A stretch of DNA of 39,272 nt, from the NCBI GenBank assembly GCA_011372875.1, contig DSAD01000108.1:1-39272 (forward strand), given 5' to 3'. The notes below the pieces were generated by a model. It ran no database searches. It was given only the letters and a program-made list of their open reading frames with translations, and had not been told where the DNA came from. The position numbers were made by a program, and so were the translations under genes. The number at the start of each line of letters is the position of its first letter. The first letter of the stretch is position 1. Positions 38,540-39,272 of the stretch are shown here, in pieces. This DNA comes from Deltaproteobacteria bacterium. Lineage in GTDB: Bacteria; Desulfobacterota; Desulfomonilia; UBA1062.

Positions 38540-39272
38540 ATGAAGGCTCTATGTGTAAGATCCTTATTGAGAATAAGCGTTCTTGTTTTCCTTGTGCATC
38601 TGCTTGTTGGATGTTCACAGTGTTCCGAGAAGCCCGAGGTTCCTGTCGAGGTCGAACAGCAGGTTCAAACGTATGTTGAAACGCACATTGAGACTGAAGC
38701 GGAGCCGGAAACTCTCAGCGTCGCTATCGATTCTTCTGCAAAAGGGCGGATAATCTATGAGGGAGAGTCTGCTGTGTTTTCAGGTTCGGTCTCAGGGGGG
38801 ATCCCGCCGTATGTTTATGATTGGGACTTCTCGGGCAATGCCCCAAGATCAGGTATTAAAGATCCTGGAGAGGTGATATTTTCATCAGCCGGAAGCTATG
38901 AGATCCTCTTTTCAGTACAGGACAGCAGCGGGATAGAGGTAAGAGATTCCACTGTGATCGAGATTGTCAAGGACACCTCTCCCCTGGTAAAGATCGTTTC
39001 CCCAGGGGCTGATACGGTTATACCTGAAGGGCTCTCAATTGCATTTTCCGCAACCGTGTCCGGCGGCAACCCGCCGTTGACGTATGAATGGGATTTCAGT
39101 GCACTCAGGGCTCCTTTACATAAAGAAGACCCTGGTAATATTACCTTTCCCGACGCCGGGTCATACCCTGTACGACTTACCGTAAGGGACAGGGATGGAG
39201 ATGAGCACAGCGCATCTGTGAGCATAACTGTCGAGAAGAATATCCCTAATGCGTCAATTACATCGCCAGAAC
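38540..39272 (+). CDS. Lipoprotein with at least two PKD-like domains; truncated by the window edge (no stop)
   Basis: Manual translation MKALCVRSLLRISVLVFLVHLLVGCSQCSEK... lipobox LVGC; PKD-like SGGIPPYVYDWDFSG...SAGSYEILFSVQDSSG and SGGNPPLTYEWDFSA...DAGSYPVRLTVRDRDG. Not in the supplied ORF track. Confidence 0.85.
   Translation, partial: MKALCVRSLLRISVLVFLVHLLVGCSQCSEKPEVPVEVEQQVQTYVETHIETEAEPETLSVAIDSSAKGRIIYEGESAVFSGSVSGGIPPYVYDWDFSGNAPRSGIKDPGEVIFSSAGSYEILFSVQDSSGIEVRDSTVIEIVKDTSPLVKIVSPGADTVIPEGLSIAFSATVSGGNPPLTYEWDFSALRAPLHKEDPGNITFPDAGSYPVRLTVRDRDGDEHSASVSITVEKNIPNASITSPE

Noticed and set aside
1-39272. CRISPR arrays, tRNAs, rRNAs, intact insertion sequences, GEMM-type riboswitch
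   Set aside because: No regularly spaced repeats, cloverleaf/CCA patterns, transposase ORFs or recognisable riboswitch core seen on reading; computed scans (tRNAscan, Infernal, CRISPR finder) would be decisive but were not available.

Overview
Window from what looks like a Desulfobacterota/Deltaproteobacteria-type chromosome (inferred from gene content only). No rRNA, tRNA, CRISPR array or intact transposase was seen. Left part (0.1-8.5 kb): an NtrC-type two-component system (dCache-PAS-PAS histidine kinase and sigma54 response regulator) sits between two outward-facing units. One unit is an AtpZ-like protein plus a small membrane protein. The other is an orphan FoF1 c-subunit plus an output-less dCache membrane protein, and it has an exact-consensus -24/-12 (sigma54) promoter and a perfect palindrome upstream. 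I consider this the best candidate for an undescribed regulated bioenergetic module. Middle part (8.5-27.6 kb): RhlE-type helicase with a DEGD box, exonuclease III, DUF362-ferredoxin, TrpR/YerC-like regulator, SagB-type oxidoreductase, PAS-PAS-GGDEF, bactofilin, DnaJ-like membrane protein, orphan lipoprotein with a clostripain (C11) protease, a REP-type inverted pair, HtpG, acyl-CoA dehydrogenase-EtfBA, WrbA, a Lys/Ala/Glu-rich protein and QueH. Right part (27.9-39.3 kb): a secreted protein of about 2061 aa built as a tandem duplication of [TIM-barrel-like glycosidase module + five ~82-aa beta repeats], in which the second barrel has lost the segment carrying the putative acid/base Asn-Glu; then a transaldolase-glucose-6-phosphate isomerase fusion, glucokinase, and a PKD-type lipoprotein gene that runs off the window and is absent from the ORF track. 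All calls come from reading the sequence; no searches were run.
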